DNA from: Owenia fusiformis
Lineage: Eukaryota > Annelida > Polychaeta > Sabellida > Oweniidae
DNA length: 64,000 bases
Direction: 5' to 3'
Assembly: GCA_903813345.2 (NCBI GenBank)
Contig: CAIIXF020000003.1
Coordinates: 22,336,931 to 22,400,930, forward strand
The stretch's first letter is position 1. Every line of letters starts with the position of its first letter. Shown here piece by piece: positions 62,178 to 64,000 of the stretch. The notes beneath the pieces are model-generated. The model ran no database searches, was not told the DNA's origin, and worked only from the letters and a program-made list of their open reading frames with translations. Made by a program: the position numbers and the translations under genes.

Positions 62178-62761
62178 TCATTGGATCAAAAGCGGCATGG
62201 AATCGGCGATCTCGACATTTTCCAATGCGTGACAGAGCTTAACAGAGCGTAACAATGCACAACAGAGTTTTGCAATCGTATCAGAGCCTGATTTAAAGCG
62301 TCATAATCGCATCAAAGCGTAATAATGCTTATCAAAGCTTTTCAAAGCGTGATTTCAAGCGTAACAAAGCCTGATCAAAGCGGGATCAAAGCGTGAGGAA
62401 CCTTTTAGAGCTATGTTAAGTTTTCCTACGCTTTGGATCAAGTTTTTCTGAGCTTTGTTACGGTTTGTTAAGCTTTGATACGCTCTCGGCGCTTAATCGA
62501 TTCGTAACAGAGCGCCCAAAATTTTTTAAGAGTTTAAAATTTTTTGGCGCTCTTGCCGAATATCCCGTTTTACTCTGAGCTTTTCTACGACCTATTACGA
62601 CCCCGACGCTTTAATCAAACTTTGTTACGCTTTGGTGCCGCTTTACAAGCCGCTTTAAAGCGCCACCAAAGCGCCGTTGGTATGAAGAAAAATGACAAAA
62701 ATGACGGCGCTTTGCTCGCCGATTTAAAGCGTGGCATTCGCCGTTGGTGTGAACGTACCTT

Positions 62762-64000
62762 TAGCGTTCGCACCAACGGCGCTTTGATGGCGCTTTAAAG
62801 CGGATTGTAAAGCGGCACCAAAGCGTAACAAAGCTTGATTAAAGCGTCGGGATCGTAATAGGTCGTAGAAAAGTTCGGAGTAAAGCGGGATATTCGGCAA
62901 GAGCGCCAAAAAATGTTAAACTGTTTAAAAATTTTGGGCGCTCTGTTACGAATTGATTGAAGCGCCGAGAGCGTATCAAAGCTTAACAAACCGTAACAAA
63001 GCTCAACAAAGCTTGACTCAAAGCGTAGGAAAGCTTAACACAGCTTGGTTCAAAGCGGGGACCCCAGTCTATTCACGGTCTGTTACCACTTGACACGCTT
63101 CGTTAAGATGTCTCAAGATTTGCTACGATCTGGCATGAAGATCTGACACGAGGTCAGACGCTTTCATCAATATCTGACACTCTTTGTTACACTTTCCTGA
63201 GGGACTCTCAAGCTTTCCAACGAATTGAGACGCTTTAATCAAGGATTGAAACGCTTTGCTAGGCTTTGTTACGCTTGAAAGTTTTCACACGCTATATCAC
63301 GCCGTGCGACAAACGTCATGTCTTCTTCAGATAGGTCATGCTCTGGTCCATCTGGAATTTCTGGATCTCGTTGTTCTGCCATCGTGTTCTCGAGTCAAAG
63401 ATGCAATGGTTTTATGAATCTACTGCATCTTTATATAGTAATTGGATCAAAAGCGGCATGGAATCGGCGATCTCGACATTTTCCAATGCGTGACAGAGCT
63501 TAACAGAGCGTAACATTGCACAACAGAGTTTTGCAATCGTATCAGAGCCTGATTTAAAGCGTCACAATCGCATCAAAGCGTAATAATGCTTATCAAAGCT
63601 TTTCAAAGCGTGATTTCAAGCGTAACAAAGCCTGATCAAAGCGGGATCAAAGCATGAGGAACCTTTTAGAGCTATGTTAAGCTTTCCTACGCTTTGGATC
63701 AAGTTTTTCTGAGCTTTGTTACGGTTTGTTAAGCTTTGATACGCTCTCGGCGCTTCAATCAATTCGTAACAGAGCGCCCAAAATTTTTTAAGAGTTTTGG
63801 CGCTCTTGCCGAATATCCCGTTTTATTCTGAGCTTTTCTACGACCTATTACGACCCCGACGCTTTAATCAAAATTTGTTACGCTTTGGTGCCGCTTTACA
63901 AGCCGCTTTAAAGCGCCATCAAAGCGCCGTTGGTATGAAGAAAAATGACAAAAATGACGGCGCTTTGCTCGCCGATTTAAAGCGTGGCATTCGCCGTTGG
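62762..64000. mobile_element. Foldback element, copy B, cut by the window edge
   Basis: It repeats copy A at an offset of 1261 bp (61506 corresponds to 62767) with only scattered substitutions and a small deletion near 63797. The end lies beyond 64000. It is a recent tandem duplication or nested insertion. Confidence 0.88.
63269..63382 (-). CDS. 37-codon ORF inside foldback copy B
   Basis: This is the 1261-bp-offset counterpart of 62008-62121. The one difference I noticed in the frame (AGG to CGG) is synonymous (Arg). The TATA-like box is also kept at about 63429-63438, with changes only in flanking bases. Confidence 0.3.
   Translation of the reverse strand: MAEQRDPEIPDGPEHDLSEEDMTFVARRDIACENFQA

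Larger units (their letters stand above)
61166..62759. mobile_element. Long-armed foldback element, copy A
   Basis: It begins GGTACGTTCACACCAACGGC and ends GCCGTTGGTGTGAACGTACC at 62759. Both arms are several hundred bases of iterated AAAGCG, AACAAAGCTT and GCGCTTTAAAGCG words: AAAGCG sense on the left, CGCTTT on the right. Between them lies about 250 bp of different, less repetitive sequence with a TATA-like box and short ORF. There is no transposase, so it is non-autonomous. CpG and GC content are visibly higher than the neighbouring DNA. TTTA occurs next to both ends and may be the target duplication, but I am not certain. Confidence 0.85.

Noticed and set aside
62057-62242. Plus-strand frame in the centre of the foldback element, repeated at 63318
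   Set aside because: It is antisense to the TATA-plus-ATG arrangement and has no start context; it was judged a shadow.

Overview
This is an intron-rich, AT-rich animal nuclear window. The evidence is spliceosomal exon structure with GT-AG borders, two recognisable metazoan genes and a very dense load of short inverted-repeat DNA elements. The families and repeat style suggest an invertebrate, plausibly marine, but I cannot name the species or phylum from the sequence. Nothing in it looks bacterial or viral.

Layout: (1) 1-6141 has no recognised exon; it is the 5' part or upstream flank of the next gene. (2) 6142-11251, plus strand: eleven in-frame exons of an anoctamin, best matched to ANO10/TMEM16K, an endoplasmic-reticulum scramblase. 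It is complete at the C-terminus and lacks roughly the first 110 residues. (3) 11252-20346: 3' UTR and intergenic DNA with a 162-bp tandem array, a roughly 25-bp minisatellite and a 276-bp palindrome. (4) 20347-57303, minus strand: six exons of SNRK, a LKB1-class Ser/Thr kinase of the AMPK-related family. All junctions keep frame and give a complete 867-residue protein. Introns 1 (18.1 kb) and 5 (13.2 kb) are packed with repeats, including a decayed mariner, a 2.8-kb terminal-inverted-repeat element and a MITE-derived satellite split by a TTAA-flanked insertion. (5) 57304-60533: SNRK upstream region with three MITE-like elements, one nested in another. (6) 60534-60929, plus strand: a small basic coiled-coil-type ORF, divergent from SNRK, unrecognised. 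(7) 61166-64000: large foldback elements rich in AAAGCG words, tandemly duplicated, each carrying a TATA-like box and a 37-codon ORF.

The most informative gene-level observation is that ANO10 and SNRK lie tail to tail. From memory they are also neighbours in that orientation on human 3p22.1, so this looks like ancient conserved linkage. The most unusual structures are the foldback elements at the right edge and the interrupted satellite at 39.9-42.6 kb. I found no convincing new multi-gene system.
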